Of a stretch of DNA of 6,423 nucleotides, positions 5,897 to 6,423 are shown in pieces. Below the pieces are notes generated by a model. The model searched no databases. It worked only from the letters and a program-made list of their open reading frames with translations, and had not been told where the DNA came from. Position 1 is the stretch's first letter. Every line of letters begins with the position of its first letter. The DNA is from Rhizorhabdus sp. (lineage in GTDB: Bacteria > Pseudomonadota > Alphaproteobacteria > Sphingomonadales > Sphingomonadaceae), in the NCBI GenBank assembly GCA_004297635.1, contig SCUQ01000487.1, positions 1 to 6,423 on the forward strand. Reading direction: 5' to 3'. A program made the position numbers and the translations under genes.

Positions 5897-6423
5897 TCAG
5901 CTGTCCCGCGCCGCGGCCTTGGCCGCTGCACGCGCGGCCGCCTGCGCCGTGAATTTTTCCCGCGCGCGTGGCACCTCCTCGCCCGCCTGGCAGATATGGC
6001 AATAGGCGAGTTCCAGCGCATGGCTGCCGGCGATGTCGCCGGTCTCGCTATGATGCAGCAGCCGCTTCGTCAGTTCCACGGCATGGCGGTTGCCGTCGCC
6101 GATCGCCGAGGCCAGCGCCAATGCCGCATCCACCGCGGTGCCCGCCGGCACCAGCCGGCTCAGCAGACCCAGCGACAGCGCCTCTGCCGCATCGAGGGTG
6201 CGGCCGGAAAAGATGATCTCCGCCGCCTTCGCCCGGCCGATGCGCTGGGTGAGGAACCACGCCGATCCGCCATCCGGCACCAGGCCGAACTGCAGGAAGG
6301 GCGCTCCGAACCGCGCGTCGTCGGCGGCGATCAGGATATCGCATGCCATCGCCAGGCTCCAGCCGACGCCATAGGCGCCGCCTTCGATGGCGGCGATCAC
6401 CGGCGCCGGGAAAGCACGCAACC
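5897..6423 (-). CDS. Enoyl-CoA hydratase/isomerase (crotonase fold), 5' end missing
   Basis: This is the C-terminal 174 or so residues of a crotonase-superfamily protein; the start lies beyond 6423. These enzymes act on acyl-CoA thioesters, using an oxyanion hole to stabilise an enolate. Visible are FPAPVIAAIEGGAYGVG, which supplies an oxyanion-hole amide, then LAMACD, ARFGAPFLQFGLVPDGG, and the helix pair TQRIGRAKAAEIIFSGR and AAEALSLGLLSRLVP. Compared with rat enoyl-CoA hydratase, the glutamate after G-G-C is Ser22 of this fragment (GVGWSLA) and the QPE glutamate is Phe42 (APF), so both hydratase glutamates are absent. The aspartate in LVPDGG (Asp50) resembles the catalytic Asp of PaaG-type isomerases, suggesting isomerase or another crotonase chemistry. 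The product ends in an Ala-rich, basic tail (AAARAAAKAAARDS). It lies 26 bases upstream of the flavin reductase-like gene. The fold is certain; the exact reaction is inference. Confidence 0.92.
   Translation of the reverse strand, partial: LRAFPAPVIAAIEGGAYGVGWSLAMACDILIAADDARFGAPFLQFGLVPDGGSAWFLTQRIGRAKAAEIIFSGRTLDAAEALSLGLLSRLVPAGTAVDAALALASAIGDGNRHAVELTKRLLHHSETGDIAGSHALELAYCHICQAGEEVPRAREKFTAQAAARAAAKAAARDS

Noticed and set aside
5871..6002. A longer start for the flavin reductase-like protein, 44 codons upstream.
   Set aside because: The extension overlaps the crotonase gene by over 100 bases, is Gly/Arg-rich without homology, and the ATG at 5870 has AGGA seven bases upstream.
5181..6005. 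A plus-strand open frame of 274 codons starting near AGGAGG at 5199-5204.
   Set aside because: The purine run lies after the GTG start rather than before it, the protein has no family features, and it is antisense to the flavin reductase-like gene.
1..6423. CRISPR array, tRNA/rRNA genes, insertion sequence or attachment site.
   Set aside because: No regularly spaced repeats, RNA gene signatures, transposase motifs or terminal repeats were seen; nearly all bases belong to six protein genes.

Overview
The window is a GC-rich bacterial segment in which every supported gene lies on the minus strand. Transcription therefore runs from position 6423 down to 1, and nearly the whole window is coding. 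Base composition, plus a gene set rich in CoA-transferase, luciferase-like monooxygenase, SnoaL-like and crotonase families, suggests an alphaproteobacterium, most plausibly a sphingomonad (Sphingomonadales) with catabolic accessory clusters. This assignment is inferred from style and content; no marker gene is present.

Layout in direction of transcription: (1) a crotonase-fold enoyl-CoA hydratase/isomerase lacking its N-terminus at the window edge (6423-5897); (2) a flavin reductase-like FMN-binding split-barrel protein (5870-5211); (3) a 136-base gap, the longest non-coding stretch, holding a perfect 6+6 inverted repeat that may be an operator; (4) a 798-residue protein made of two fused family III (CaiB/BaiF) CoA-transferase domains (5074-2678); (5) a luciferase-like flavin-dependent monooxygenase starting at GTG (2634-1630); (6) a SnoaL/NTF2-like protein with a possible twin-arginine signal (1606-959); (7) an exported type-B carboxylesterase, cut off at the window start (962-1), overlapping gene 6 by four bases. 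The last four genes are separated by 43, 23 and -4 bases and look like one operon; the first two may be its upstream part or a separate unit.

Together the genes look like a peripheral catabolic module. The flavin reductase could supply reduced FMN to the monooxygenase, the esterase could release or open an ester or lactone, the CoA-transferase could activate a carboxylate, and the SnoaL-like and crotonase proteins could dehydrate or isomerise the CoA ester on the way to beta-oxidation. The substrate cannot be read from the sequence.

The most unusual points are the two-domain CoA-transferase, whose halves have decayed in complementary ways (Asp nucleophile only in the first, HNLRPG motif only in the second); a crotonase lacking both hydratase glutamates but keeping an isomerase-like aspartate; an esterase with Cys instead of Glu before the nucleophile serine; and two well-placed starts in the SnoaL-like gene that would send the product to different compartments.
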